From: Kingdonia uniflora
Lineage: Eukaryota; Streptophyta; Magnoliopsida; Ranunculales; Circaeasteraceae
NCBI GenBank assembly: GCA_014058105.1
Contig: JACGCM010002285.1
Coordinates: forward strand, 558,001-622,000
Length of the DNA stretch: 64,000 bases
Direction of reading: 5' to 3'
Positions 22,975-33,860 of the stretch are shown one piece after another (positions within the stretch are counted from its first letter, which is position 1; each line of letters starts with the position of its first letter). The notes beneath the pieces were generated by a model, which did not search any database, was not told the DNA's origin, and saw nothing but the letters and a program-made list of their open reading frames with translations. A program made the translations under genes and the position numbers.

Positions 22975-23696
22975 CTAGAGTGAACAAATTTAGTTTCACT
23001 TAGGTGTTCTAGATCTTAATTTAACACACTTGGCTGAAAAAACCCGCTGATCTTTCTACGGAGAGCAGTACGGATGAGAAGACTTTCCATAAAGCTTGGG
23101 AAAGGTTGAACAAGTTAAGCCTTATGTTTATGCGGATGACAATAGCGACTAATATCAAGTCTTCATTTCCTAAGTCTTAAAATGCGAAAGAATTTTTAAC
23201 ATCTGTGGCAGAACGTTTTAAAACTACTGATAAGTCATTAGCTTGGACTTTAATGGCTAAACTAACTACAATAAAATATGATGGTGTACGAGGCATGCAT
23301 GAGCATGTCTTAGAAATGACAAATCTAGCTGCTAAACTTAAAATGTTAGGGATGAAAGTGAATGATTCCTTTATTATTCAATTTATTTTAAACTTTTTGC
23401 CTTCTAAGTTTGGTCTATTTCAAATTCATTACAACACTATTAAGGATAAGTGGAATGTAAATGAATTGGCCAACATGATTGTTCAAGAGGAGGTAAGGCT
23501 TAAGTAATAAGGAAATCATTCAGTTCATCTTACAATATAAGAAGCTATAAAGAATTAGAGGAAGTCAAATAAGAAACGGGGATCACTCAAGGTAAGAGGG
23601 CCTTTTAATGTTACTAAGGCTCCTAAGACGAAACGTAAAAATAAACGTAATAGGTGTTACTTCTATAAAAATATGGGGCATGTTCAGAAAGATTGT
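22975..23696 (+). pseudogene. Copia element B gag, interrupted in the zinc knuckle region
   Basis: Gag packages the element RNA. Pieces read FHKAWERLNKLSLMFMRMTI, then an open frame at 23205-23507 (MAERFKTTDKSLAWTLM..., HVLEMTNLAAKLKMLGM, FILNFLPSKF), the UBN2-type gag core. The zinc knuckle follows as RCYFYKNMGHVQKDC; the second Cys of the CX2CX4HX4C pattern is Tyr. The CACTA element begins immediately after the codon for the last Cys. Removing it and one TGT copy restores an uninterrupted reading frame across the join at 28442. Other stops lie at 23175 and 23503. Confidence 0.88.
23694..23696. repeat. Target duplication TGT (left) of the CACTA in copia B
   Basis: TGT precedes CACTAGGCC at 23697; TGT also follows the right terminus at 28439-28441. 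Confidence 0.88.
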
Positions 23697-24827
23697 CACT
23701 AGGCCAAAACGAGTAAAAAACGACGGGTCAGGTCAGTCGTTACTTTGCTAAAGTGACTTCCAATTTAGTCGAAAAAAACGTCGTTCTTTTTATAGTAGTT
23801 TTATGTTTTCGACTTGAAATGCGTCGTAATATTACGACTGTAAACCACGTCGTAATATATGTCGTTTTTGGTTAAAATTGCGACATATTTATGAATTGTT
23901 TTATACGTCGTAAAAAAAATACATAAGTATCAGTCATTATTTTCGTCGTATTTGTTTTATTTTCTGATTTATTTATCCGTTGTTTTATGCGTCGAAATTT
24001 TACGACACCAAAATCGCATAATTTATCGTAATTCTAAAAAAATTCAACATACAAACTAGTCGTACTATTGACGATGATTTTAGTCGTTTCTCGCAATTAT
24101 AAATTTCAAAATTTTATTAAATAATATTAGTTTACTTAAAGAGTCTTTTTTATACTTTTACAATTAGAACTAGATGGATTTGAATCATCATTGTCTCAAG
24201 TTCATGAGAGCTCTTGCCCTTTAGAGCTTATAGTTCTATCAATAAAGATGCATAAAAAGACAATGTGTATAATAGTAGCAATTGTGGGGTTATTTTATTT
24301 AGGGAAAAAATTTGTACTATATTCATTTGTGTCTATATTAAAAGATGACTTGAAATTTAAATAAAAGGAATTCAGAAATTGTTTCCAGTTGTTGTAGAAG
24401 TTGATCATTTTTCTTTGTAATAAGATTCATAACATAAACAAAACAAATATAGCATACAGTTTTTCCACCAAACTAAGTCATTAATTACAATAAGATAAAA
24501 TAGACTATTGTTATAAGATACTAGACTAAATTGTATACCTTAAATTCAAATCCATTGAACTCCATCAAACTGGTTCGGGGCACAAGGTCAGCAAACACCA
24601 GGCGGAGATCATTTAAAATCCATATATTATTGTCAGCGAATCTAACTTTACCGAGCCTTGCAGAAAGATGGTCATAATTACATTCTATATAAAAGATGGT
24701 CTGCAAATCCAAAACAAGCATTAAAAAATAAGAGAAATGTTACAGCACAATAAATTTTATTTTTACCAACTGCTATACACAAATTGTATTGTAGTCTCTT
24801 ACTTGTTATCTTCACATTATCTGAATT

Positions 24828-24935
24828 TTAGAGTGTTAAGCTCCCAAATTGCTTATTCCACTCTTCGTATGAGTATGTATGGAGCTCATTCGAAGAAACG
24901 GAAGGTCTCACCTCGTGTAATGCATTCTCAAAGTT
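24828..24935 (-). pseudogene. Captured last exon of a meiotic-clade AAA ATPase (fidgetin/spastin/VPS4 group)
   Basis: On the minus strand a splice acceptor (TTTTCCAG) is followed by NFENALHEVRPSVSSNELHT, then YEEWNKQFGSLTL and a stop. The pattern FExAL..VRPSVS..EL..YE.WN..FG is the C-terminal helix region of AAA ATPases of the fidgetin/spastin/katanin/VPS4 group, which remodel microtubules or membranes. Only this last exon is recognisable; the ATPase domain is absent. The frame is intact and the acceptor is preserved, so capture may be fairly recent or the exon was copied faithfully. Exact family member unknown. Confidence 0.62.
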
Positions 24936-26000
24936 CTGGAAAATTATAACAGATATCAAGCTCAGATAATAAATAGTTAATAGCACTTGATTACTGTTAA
25001 TGCAAAACTTATGTATGGTCTACTCCTTTCATTTATGAAATTCTCCAACAATGCATTCCCTGTTAAAATAACCCGCTCTGCATTCCTTACACAAATCCCC
25101 TTGACGTGTCTTCCACGCTTCAAAAAAGTTAAACTATTTAAGAAGTCCATGGGTTCATTTGAAAGCTCTCAGTTATAGCATTTTAAAGTTATTAAAAATC
25201 GGACATTTGGACCAAAAATTTCTGAGGAATAAACATGCTTGTAAACAATACAATATCTAGATCTGTAGGCAGCCGATGGAATGAAGGATCAATGGATTCC
25301 TACCTCAATAATATCGACGGATACAAAGCCGCGAACATTCCTCTTCTGAAACAGATCCGCATCAGCAGTTTGTTACCAAACGAACTTGCTTGTTATCAAG
25401 CGGAAATTTTGAACTTGACTTATTCTGCAAAATAGATTTCCATAATTAGAGAAATAACTCAAATCCCTAGAGTTATCGAGGAATGTCACACTTTTCTCTA
25501 AGGTTTTGCTTTAAAAATGTGAATTCTACCATTCCGACTCCCGAGATATAATTATCTTATGGATTCCATGCAGACCAACTACTATACAAAAAAAGAAAAA
25601 GGAAATCAGGTACAATTTATACAAGTAAAAAGAAAATCATCTGAGAAACATGGAAAGGAGTGGATTCGACCCATTATATTAATTTATTGTAAAGGTTATG
25701 CTTGTTCTAAAAATGACACTAAGATTAGAAATAGTATGACATATCAAACAACTTACCTCTAAAAGCCCGTTGACCGGGTGATACTGATGGTCATCTTGCA
25801 GGAGTTCACTTCATCATTTTAGTAGCGAGTTTACAGGTGACGCTCCCAGTTGAATGATGAGTGTCTTTTGTCAATCTCTATGATTAGCGGTCGACCGGAA
25901 ATGATTCCTGATTGATTGGTCCATACAAAAGCATGAGAAAAGTAAATTGGAAATCACTATTATGCTAACACCCATCAAGAGGGATATGTAGCACTGCCAA
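24936..26000. other. CACTA interior with exon-like pieces, unidentified
   Basis: Small exon-like open stretches occur on the minus strand, for example 25308-25430, which is flanked by TTTGCAG and GTAGG-type splice signals. None gives a motif I recognise. Plus-strand open frames at 24987-25178, 25235-25435 and 25559-25762 have no recognisable domain. Confidence 0.35.
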
Positions 26001-26001
26001 C

Positions 26002-26290
26002 TTAGCCATAACCAACTCGAACTTGACTCAATTGATAACTATGGTGAGAACTTAAGCAGGTTGTTGATTTGCAAAGCAGATGTAATATTTTTTGGGGGCT
26101 GCAATTAGCATTTTCCCGGATGAAATACCAATCAAATTCAATATGCGTGGTGCAATCATGATGATCGAATTTTGTAAAATGTTGATTGCCACTATATTGA
26201 CACAGTACATAGATATAGGCAAGGTCACAGAGGTTAACTCGTGTAGTACATTTCACAGCCAAATCATCTTGCAGACACCATGAGCTATTT
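26002..26290 (-). pseudogene. Copia pol RNase H fragment inside the CACTA
   Basis: The minus strand contains TTHIEFDWYFIREN and, in an adjacent frame, VAINILQNSI, resembling the copia RNase H C-terminal motif (xAINIAxNPxFHxRTKHIExDxHFxREK). The first Asp of the DNxxA motif is lost and the piece is frameshifted. It lies antisense to the host copia and is a separate, older fragment picked up by the CACTA. Confidence 0.6.
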
Positions 26291-26510
26291 CACAAACTCT
26301 CCTCGGCACTAAGAGCTATCATCCACACTTTGTTTCTTTCTTCGTCTTGTAAATAGAGGATGGAGGTATTATTGTATTACTAGGTACTATACGTATCTCA
26401 AATGGAGGATTTTTTTTGCAATTTCATTACATGTTCTTTTATATGGCTGTAGGGGTAACAATTATAGTTGTTTTTCTAAGAGGAGTACTAAGAATATTAT
26501 GTATTTGTAG

Positions 26511-27125
26511 TTGCAGAAAACCATCATATGGGAATTTTTTAGTTATTACTCAGCTCTCATCGCGAAAAACTATGTGTTCAGTGTTCCTACTGCCCCAATT
26601 TTGAGACGACCTATGAGTATCAAAGAAAACTTCTCGAGTTGTTGCTTGGGGACTTTGATGGATCTTGAGAATGTTACACCCTCAAATTGGACACCTGTTG
26701 TTGATGACTTACTACTGACTATCGGTGTATTTCTTACATATACGGCTGGAATAATACCGTCACAGAAAGCTTATTCTAGTTTGAGACAGAACGTCTTAAA
26801 CTATGATGTTGTTACTGCTAATCTTACATCTTTGGGTAGGTAAGGTTAAACATATTAAGTTTTTGCAGTTCTTTTCTTTGCACATTAGTGCTTTCAGTTG
26901 AGTTTAAGCAATTATTCTTACTTGGGATAGATTGTTTCTATTTGCAGTGATATGAGCAGTGAATTCAATCCAGTGTATGTATGGGATGAAGTGAGAAGGA
27001 AACTCATGATTGTACTAAATACTGTTATACAGGACAATAATTTAAATAGTAAAGTTGATCAACGTGAAAAAAGCAGCGAAAAACTTCCCTTCAGTTTGTA
27101 TGCCATTGCTGAGATTCCTCGATGA
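26511..27125 (+). pseudogene. Captured two-exon gene fragment, function unknown
   Basis: The first exon contains TAPILRRPMSIKENFSSCCL and NWTPVVDDLLLTIGVFLTYT. A GTAAGG donor near 26842 and a TTGCAG acceptor near 26948 remove a ~110-bp intron. The frame then continues SDMSSEFNPVYVWDEVRRKL and ends SLYAIAEIPR before TGA at 27123-27125. Splicing leaves one frame open across the junction, which argues for a real gene origin. The hydrophobic LLLTIGVFLTYTAGIIP stretch may be a membrane segment. I do not recognise the family. Confidence 0.5.
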
Positions 27126-27271
27126 ATCACAAAAGTTAATTAAAACATAACTAATGCATACTTACTAATGATCTTTTAACGAATTCCCAATACATTTCAT
27201 TACCACAAAAGCAATATAAGTAATATGTTAAACACCCATACTTATACTGTACATTGCAAACTAAATCTTAC

Positions 27272-28069
27272 CCATGAAAGACGATTTTGCCGAATTGAGC
27301 AACAAAAACCGGCTTCAATACTTCTTCGGACTCTCCCGAACCCATTTTACTCCTCAAATGCTCAATAGACGCTACTAAATCTGACTCTATCTTATCAACT
27401 ATATAAACCCACGGTGCAATCTTCACAAAACTGACATCTACATAATCAAAACACAATAATCATACCACATTGCTTTGCACTAGTACTATTCAAAAATCCT
27501 ACAACATTCATCTAAATCCATAATACTCAAATATCGAGAATCGCCTCTTAGAACATACCTGAGGCTCGAATTCTTCGATTCAAATAGAGAATTTGAATGA
27601 ACGACGTAGCCGATTTTATCTTCGCGGCTATATAATATAAACCCATGGCGGACACTTGGTATACCTCACATCTACATAAACAAAAACACTATTAACCCAA
27701 ATCCTAAAATAATACAAAAATAACTAAAATTACATAATAATTCTCACAATCACCTTTCAATAATGACTTATCGAGCATCAAGACCCACAAATCTTTCTCA
27801 TCGGGCCAAGCAACCCATGATTCGGGCAATACAGGGTCGAGACGAATCGGACCGTTGAGCAACTGATCATCATTAGTTTGTGAGCAAAATATAAACCAAT
27901 TCTTAAAGCTATCTTTCGTGTTGGCGACGATATCTCCCCCTAGTAGTAATTGGAAAATTTTCTTTAATGTATATTCTTGATTTGGGTATCTTTGTTTTGG
28001 AGCGAAAGATGGCTTGAGTGATGATTTGGGTGTCTCTGAACGTTGTTTGTGGGAAGGAGTGTTCACCAT
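27272..28069 (-). pseudogene. Captured or CACTA-own three-exon gene, function unknown
   Basis: On the minus strand, exon 1 (28069-27754) starts MVNTPSHKQRSETPKSS and contains WFIFCSQTNDDQLLNG and PESWVAWPDEKDLWVLMLDK. Exon 2 (27671-27559) and exon 3 (27437-27272) each follow a TATGTAG acceptor and begin with similar sequence (DVRYTKCPPWVYII versus DVSFVKIAPWVYIV), so one is probably a duplicate of the other. Exon 2 has a frame break after this motif. Donors are GTGATT, GTATGT and GTAAGA. It begins ~370 bp from the CACTA right end, the usual place for a CACTA promoter, so it could be a transposon gene. I do not recognise the protein. Confidence 0.5.
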
Positions 28070-28438
28070 TAGAGATTGGGAATTCTTCTTTTAGGGTTTC
28101 TACAGATAAAAAGAATGAACACTACAGAGGAGAGAAGAGAGGGATTGAGATCGTAGAGAAATGCGTGGTGGAATTAGTAAGATTGTGGAGAGATCGTGGA
28201 GAGATGATGTATCAAAGGAGACAAAATGAGAAACGACATTGTCTACACTCGAAATTAAATTATTTTCTCGACTACAGGAAAAGTCAATTTTTTTGAGCTG
28301 AAAATAAGAGGGGAAAAGAATAAAATGATGGTTGTTCTAAAATAACGACTATTAATGAAAGTCATATTGTTACAACAGACCAACCAAGTCGTAAATCTAC
28401 CTCCAAAAGTGTCATTATTTACAGTTTTTAGCCTAGTG

Positions 28439-28441
28439 TGT
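28439..28441. repeat. Target duplication TGT (right) of the CACTA in copia B
   Basis: Matches 23694-23696. Gag frame resumes with CAG AAA at 28442. Confidence 0.88.
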
Positions 28442-29110
28442 CAGAAACGTAAGGCTTGGTTCGAAAAGAAAGGTAATCATTTAGCTTTTGTATGTTTTGA
28501 ATCAAATCTTACTGAAGTTCCATCTACTACTTGGTAGATTGACTCGAGTGCTGCTACTGTTCATGTTTATAATACAATACAGGGATTCCTTACAACCCAG
28601 AATGCGGAACCAAATGAATATTTTATATTCCTGGGAAATATAGTTAAAGCTTTTGTTGAAGCCGTGGGGACCTCTCGCTTATTCTTAGACACTGGACATC
28701 ATTTAAAATTATCATTTACCTTCTATGTTCCTTCAGTTTCTCGCAACTTACTTTCTTTATCTCTTTTAGACCTTGATGGGTATTATTTTCCCTTTGGGAA
28801 CGAATCTTCCAGTTTATTCATGAATTCCGCTTTTATTGGTTTTGGTATTTTATATGATGGCCTCTACAAATTAAATCTTGATAAAATGTTCGTCAAAACC
28901 CTTTTAACCCTGCATCCTAATATTGGAATGAAATGTGGCATAACTAATGAAAATTCCTCCATCTTGTGGCATAGACAACTGTGGCATATCTCTATAGAAA
29001 GAATACAGAGATTAGTAAAAGATGGGGTCCTTTCGAACCTAGATTTAACTAATTTTGGTGTGTGCGCGGATTGTATTAAAGGCAAACACACCAAAAAGGG
29101 TACCACATGA
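28442..29110 (+). pseudogene. Copia element B protease and pre-integrase region
   Basis: Directly after the CACTA, gag continues KRKAWFEKKGNHLAFVCFES. The protease follows with TTW, a stop in place of the second Trp, then IDSSAATVHV; the canonical active site is DSGATxHV, so Gly is lost and an Ala added. 28664-29110 encodes LKLSFTFYVPSVSRNLLSLS, LWHRQLWHISIERIQRLVKD and CADCIKGKHTKK, the pre-integrase and HHCC zinc-binding region of integrase. Confidence 0.88.
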
Positions 29111-29860
29111 AGAATGGAGCTTCTTAAAATTATTCATACATATATTTGTAGACCTTTTACCACTCCCTGTTTTATAGGAGAAAAGTATTTTATTACCTTT
29201 ATTGATGACTTTTCACGTTATGGTTATGTCTATTTATTAAGAAAAAAATCTCAAGCAGTGAATGTCATTGAGGTATACATTACTGAGGTTGAAAGACAGC
29301 TAGGGAAAAGGTGAAAATTATTAGGTCAGATAGAGGTGGTGAATGTTATGGTAGATATGAAAAATTGGGTCAGTGGCCTGTCCTATTAGCGAAACTCCTA
29401 AAAAAGCTTAGTATTTCTGCTCAATACACAGTGCCAAGAACACCACAGCATAATGGTGTAGCTGAAAGGTGTAATCGTACTTTAATGGAAATGGTTAGGA
29501 GTATGATAAGTAATTCTACTTTACCCGTATCTTAATAGATTAAAGCTCTAAAAACTGTTGTATATTTATTAAATAAAGTTCCTAGTAAGACAATTCCAAA
29601 AACTCCATTCGAGCTTTGGACTGGAAGAAAACCTAGTTTAAGACATCTTCATGTTTAAAGATGTACAGCGGAGGCTAGACTTTACAATCCACATGAACAG
29701 AAATTTGACCTTAAAACAATCAGTGGGTACTTTATTGGTTATATCCTGATAAGTCCAAATGATATAGGTTTTACTGTCCTACCCATAGTACGAGAATTGT
29801 TGAAATCGGTAATGCAAGATTCCTAAAAAATGATAAAATTAATGGAAATAGTGAATCACG
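29111..29860 (+). pseudogene. Copia element B integrase core
   Basis: Reads LLKIIHTYICRPFTTP, where the first catalytic Asp (usually HTDICGP) is Tyr, then YFITFIDDFSRYGYVYLLRK, a frameshift near 29314, SDRGGECYGRYE, and QYTVPRTPQHNGVAERCNRT with the catalytic Glu. A stop at 29533-29535 and further breaks follow in the C-terminal part. The integrase is inactive. Confidence 0.88.
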
Positions 29861-30109
29861 AAATGTGGTTATTGAGAAAGTTAGGGTGCAAGTCCCATTA
29901 CCCATAACTTCTAATTATGTTGTTGTTCATATGGTTATTGATCAAATCAATAATACCGGGCAACAACTAGGCAATCAACCACTCCATAATAAAATTGTCA
30001 CTAATGAACCGATAATAGAGGCACCACAAGAAATAGCACCATGTCGATCCCAATGGAAAAGGAGATTTGCTATTTTGGATGGCTATGTGGTGTACTTATA
30101 GGAATTTGG

Positions 30110-31100
30110 ATTTGACATTGGGACTATTAAGGATTCGGTTTCATTTTCACAAGCCATGGATAGTAATAATTCTACTAAATGAATTGATGTTATGAAAGAA
30201 GAGTAAAAATCAATGGAACAAAATGAAGTTTATGATCTCGTTGAATTGCCAAAAGGATACAAGAAAGTTGGCTGCAAATGGGTCTTTAAGACCAAGCGCG
30301 ATAGTAATGGCAATATCGAACGATGTAAAGCCCAACTTGTTGCCAAAGGTTTCACTCATAAAGAAGGCATTGATTACAAGGAGACCTTCTCACCTATATT
30401 AAAAAAGGACTCACTTAGAATTATTATGGCATTGGTGGCTTATTATGATTTTGATTTACACCAAATGGATGTGAAAACTTCTCTTATGAATGGGAGTTTA
30501 GATGAAGAAGTTTATATGAATTAACCTGAAGGTTTCTTCGAAGATGAAAAAGAAAATATGGTTTGCAAGCTTAAGAAATTAATATACAGTCTTAAACAAG
30601 CTTCCTGCCATTGGTACTTTAAGTTTCGCCATTGTTCCTTTTGGTTTTAAGGAAAGCATTGTTGATGGATGTATATACCTCAAGGTTAGTCGGAGTAAGT
30701 TTATATTTTTGGTTTTGTATGTTGATGATATCTTACTTGCTAGTAATAATCTTGGTCTGCTTCACCAAACCTAAAAGTTTCTCTCTAAGAACTTTGAAAT
30801 GAAAGATTTAGGTGAGGCATCTTACATGATTGGAATCAAAATCTATCAAGACCGAGCATGAGGATTATAAGGGTTGTCTCAGAAAGCCTATATCAATAAA
30901 TTTTAAGAGAGATTCAGTATGGAGAATTGTTCATCTAGTGATGCACCAATTCAGAAAGGTGATAAATTTAGTCTTATGCAATGCCCACTAAATGAAAACA
31001 TAAATAGATGGAAAAGATTATATATGATCTGTCGTGGGGAGTCAAATGTATGCGCAAACTTATACTATTCCGGACATAAGCTTTGTCGTTGGTATGCTGG
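30110..31100 (+). pseudogene. Copia element B reverse transcriptase
   Basis: The best-preserved piece (30213-30524) reads VYDLVELPKGYKKVGCKWVF, AKGFTHKEGIDYKETFSPIL and LHQMDVKTSLMNGSLDEEVY. The active site YVDDILLAS is present at 30718-30744, but stops and frameshifts occur at 30522, 30650 and 30700, and again after 30860. The family is Ty1/copia; I do not assign a lineage. Confidence 0.9.
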
Positions 31101-31149
31101 GTAGATATCAAATCAATCTAGGGATGGACCATTGGAAAACTACAAAAAA

Positions 31150-31670
31150 AGTTATGAGGTAATTGCAAGGAATGAAATATTACATGTTCACATTTAGGAG
31201 GTCTGATCATTTAGAAGTGATCGGTTACTCAGACTCAGATATTACTAAATACCCTAATAGTAGGAGGTCTACTTTGGTTATGTCTTCCTACTGGCTAGAT
31301 GGGCAATTTTATAGAAAAATGTAAAACAAGATAGTGTTTATTCGTCTACTATGGAAGTTGAGTTTGTGGCATGCTATGAGGCCATAGATCATGGTTTATG
31401 GTTGCAAAATTTTATCTCAGGACTTGGAATTGTAGACTCTATTTCCAAGCCGTTAAAAATTTATTGTAATAATACCGCAGCAGTTTTTTCTTTCCAAGAA
31501 TGATTAATATTCTAATGGTGCTAAACACATGGAGATAAAATATTTATCAGTCAAGGATTTTGTTCAGAAACAACAAGTGTTTATAGAACACATAACCATA
31601 ATGCTTATGGTTACAGATCTATTGACTAAGGGATTACCGCCAAAGATATTTAAGGAACATGTTCAGAGTA
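31150..31670 (+). pseudogene. Copia element B RNase H
   Basis: Pieces read VIGYSDSDITKYPNSRRSTL, HMEIKYLSVKDFVQKQQVFI and TDLLTKGLPPKIFKEHV, the copia RNase H and its C-terminal tail. The frame is broken several times, including a stop around 31505. Confidence 0.85.
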
Positions 31671-32174
31671 TGGGTTTTGGGCAGATTCCAAGATGTTTTT
31701 CTTTATAGTTATGGATTTCTTAGTTTGATTATTTTCTTTAGGCATCTTATTGAGATCTTATTACAGTATGTTTATGATATTTTCCTATTTACCATTATGT
31801 GTACACATGTATGTGATTGGATGAATGATAACAGGAAATTTTTTTAACAAGACATTATTGATGGACCTTTTATAGGCCTATCTGTTAACGCCTATAAACC
31901 TCACTTATGCACCAAGTTAAATAGTTCATTATTGTTGTTGTACATGGAAAGAAATATGTCACAAAATTGCATAAGACTGTCATGACTTACTTAAGTAAAT
32001 TATTTAATTTTGGTATTATGATGACCAATAAATATAGTATGACTTGGATATATTTTAAATCACGCGCATGTCAGTTATTTAATCGTTGAGCCCATTTTAA
32101 GTTAATTTTTTTACAAACATAAGTTTTATCGTGTATGATTTTCAAACCTACTTCATATAGGCCAAATAGGACAA
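31671..32174. other. Copia element B 3' untranslated region
   Basis: AT-rich sequence between pol and 3' LTR. I see no clear polypurine tract next to the LTR; the 12 bases before it read AAATAGGACAA. Confidence 0.6.
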
Positions 32175-32597
32175 TGTAAGACTTAATATAGCCCACATGA
32201 GTAAAGGTCTTTTAGTAATTATGGGTTTCTAATTATGATGATCAAAGTCCTAATAGGAAACTAGTCATATTGGTTAATTAGGTTAGGGTTTCCTACAACT
32301 CTTTACTTTGATGGAAAGTAGTCCTAATTAAAATAGGAAACTAGGTCTTCTCTCTACCTATATAAGTTTGCCTAGCCTATTAACTAAAACATTATCTCAA
32401 AGAAAAGGTTAAGGGAGAGAAAACCTAGTTGTCACCGCTCGCCGCTACCGACGAACACAAATGACATACCTCAATCAATCAAGCTATGGATCAAGGTATA
32501 TGATTATGTTTCTGCATTATCGTTTACCGTGATTACTGTATTAATGTCTAGGTCCTTATTGATCTTTAATATTTATAGATCTTGTCATATTTTACAG
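32175..32597 (+). repeat. 3' LTR of copia element B
   Basis: Begins TGTAAGAC and ends TTTTACA or TTTTACAG. It is homologous to 21278-21686 along its length, with scattered differences and an extra ~14-bp stretch (ACAACTCTTTACTT region), showing that the element is old. Confidence 0.9.
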
Positions 32598-32602
32598 GGG
32601 AG

Positions 32603-33142
32603 TGTTGAAGTTGTTAAGAAACTGTATATTAGTAATGTTTATGGAGCTCTTAATTAAGTTGAAGGCAAGAAACCGTAGGTAGTTAAGGTATGTTATTTAG
32701 TGTATTGGGTTAACATTTGTGGGCTGCTGGTAGAAATTTAGCTTGAACTCAATGCAACTAATCTTGAAGGTAAGCCATTGCTTTTCTTTGCGCCGAGAAT
32801 GTTGGTATTTGGTTATTCTCCTTCTTCCTTGTTAAGCTTTGATATCTATATTCTGATACACTATGACGAATAATTTATTTTTGTCTAATACAATAAGATT
32901 GATTTAGATAATGTTTCATAAACTTTAAATGGTGAGGTCTGATAACATAGTTTTGATTTGCTTAATTAAATGATGAGTTAGTTGGATGCATGCACCTTAG
33001 TTTGATAAGCTTCAATGGAATTCAATAGTTGAGAGGGTTACTCTGCTCTGAAAGCTAGGAAATACATTTGAGGACTAGTCCCTGCTTTGGATGGTTCTTC
33101 ATGGAACTTATTGTGCTTCAAATGTTCATCCTACACTAGTCC
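32603..33142. other. Flank of copia B, no gene recognised
   Basis: This would be the original downstream flank of the DUF295 fragment. It begins TGTTGAAGTTGTTAAGAAAC. No coding frame with motifs is seen. Confidence 0.45.
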
Positions 33143-33145
33143 TTA

Positions 33146-33477
33146 GAACATCTCCTACAGTGACTCAAAACTTGAGTATAAAGGTTGTCAAACATGAGAT
33201 TTTTCAATACAACTTTTTCTTTAAAACTCAAGTTTCAAACTAAAAACTCAAGTTTCAAACTTTGAGTTCAAGTTTCCGGATAAGTGCCTGATCTAAAATT
33301 AGGTCTCAACGGATAGGTCTGCCACATCACCTTAAATTTAAGCTACAAACTAAAGGCATTGTTAGACCAACCTTGAGTTGGATGTGCTGCTAAACTCAAG
33401 ATTTGAGTTTTGGACGAGGCGATGTGTTGTAAAGCTCAAGTTTTGAGTTTAGGACGAAGCGCTCTAGAGAGATGCTC
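33146..33477. mobile_element. MITE, Tourist-like, 332 bp
   Basis: The ends GAACATCTC and GAGATGCTC form a terminal inverted repeat, and TTA lies on both sides (33143-33145 and 33478-33480). The interior is built of inverted CTCAAGTTTTGAGTTT-like repeats. TTA target sites are typical of PIF/Harbinger-derived MITEs. Confidence 0.7.
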
Positions 33478-33588
33478 TTATAGCATATGCAGCAGCTAGG
33501 TGGATTAAAGCCACCAAAAACCTAGTTTTCATGCTCTATCCAAAAAAATCTACAATATTTATAAAGCCAACTTAGGTGAATATTTCCA

Positions 33589-33860
33589 CACACCATTCTG
33601 AAGGGCGCAATATTATTGACGTCTGAGACGAGGCCACGTAGCATCATCTTAACAGTTTAAGAATGCTCCCCACTCCTGAAGGGCGCGGCATCTTAGTCAC
33701 ATGGCATCTTCTGAATGGCTTAAAATTACATTTTTAATATAATTTTATCGCCACACCATTTTGAAGGGCGTGTCTCCATTGACGCCCAAGATAGGGCCAC
33801 GTGGCATTATCTTAACAGTTTAAGAATGCCCCCCACTTTAGATGGGTGCGGCTCTACTAA
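33589..33860. repeat. Tandem duplication, about 163 bp x 1.7
   Basis: The segment starting CACACCATTCTGAAGGGCG at 33589 is repeated from 33752, including GGCCACGTAGCATCATCTTA and GTTTAAGAATGC. Copies have diverged. Confidence 0.8.

Larger units (their letters stand above)
23697..28438. mobile_element. CACTA (EnSpm) transposon, 4742 bp, carrying gene fragments
   Basis: The left end reads CACTAGGCCAAAACGAGTAA and the complement of the right end reads CACTAGGCTAAAAACTGTAA, a clear terminal inverted repeat, with TGT duplicated on both sides. Subterminal regions are dense in GTCGTAA/ACGACT-type repeats (23720-24070, 28340-28400). I find no TNP2-type transposase. The interior instead holds pieces that look like spliced gene fragments on both strands and a copia fragment. 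It is most likely a non-autonomous, gene-capturing CACTA. Confidence 0.93.
21278..32597 (+). mobile_element. Ty1/copia element B, plus strand, split by a CACTA element
   Basis: It is bounded by two related LTRs (21278-21686 and 32175-32597) and flanked by GGGAG on both sides. Order on the plus strand is LTR, primer binding site, gag, [CACTA 23697-28438], protease, integrase, reverse transcriptase, RNase H, LTR, which is the copia order. About 6.6 kb remain when the CACTA element is removed. Stops and frameshifts run through the whole coding region, so it cannot move by itself. Confidence 0.92.
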
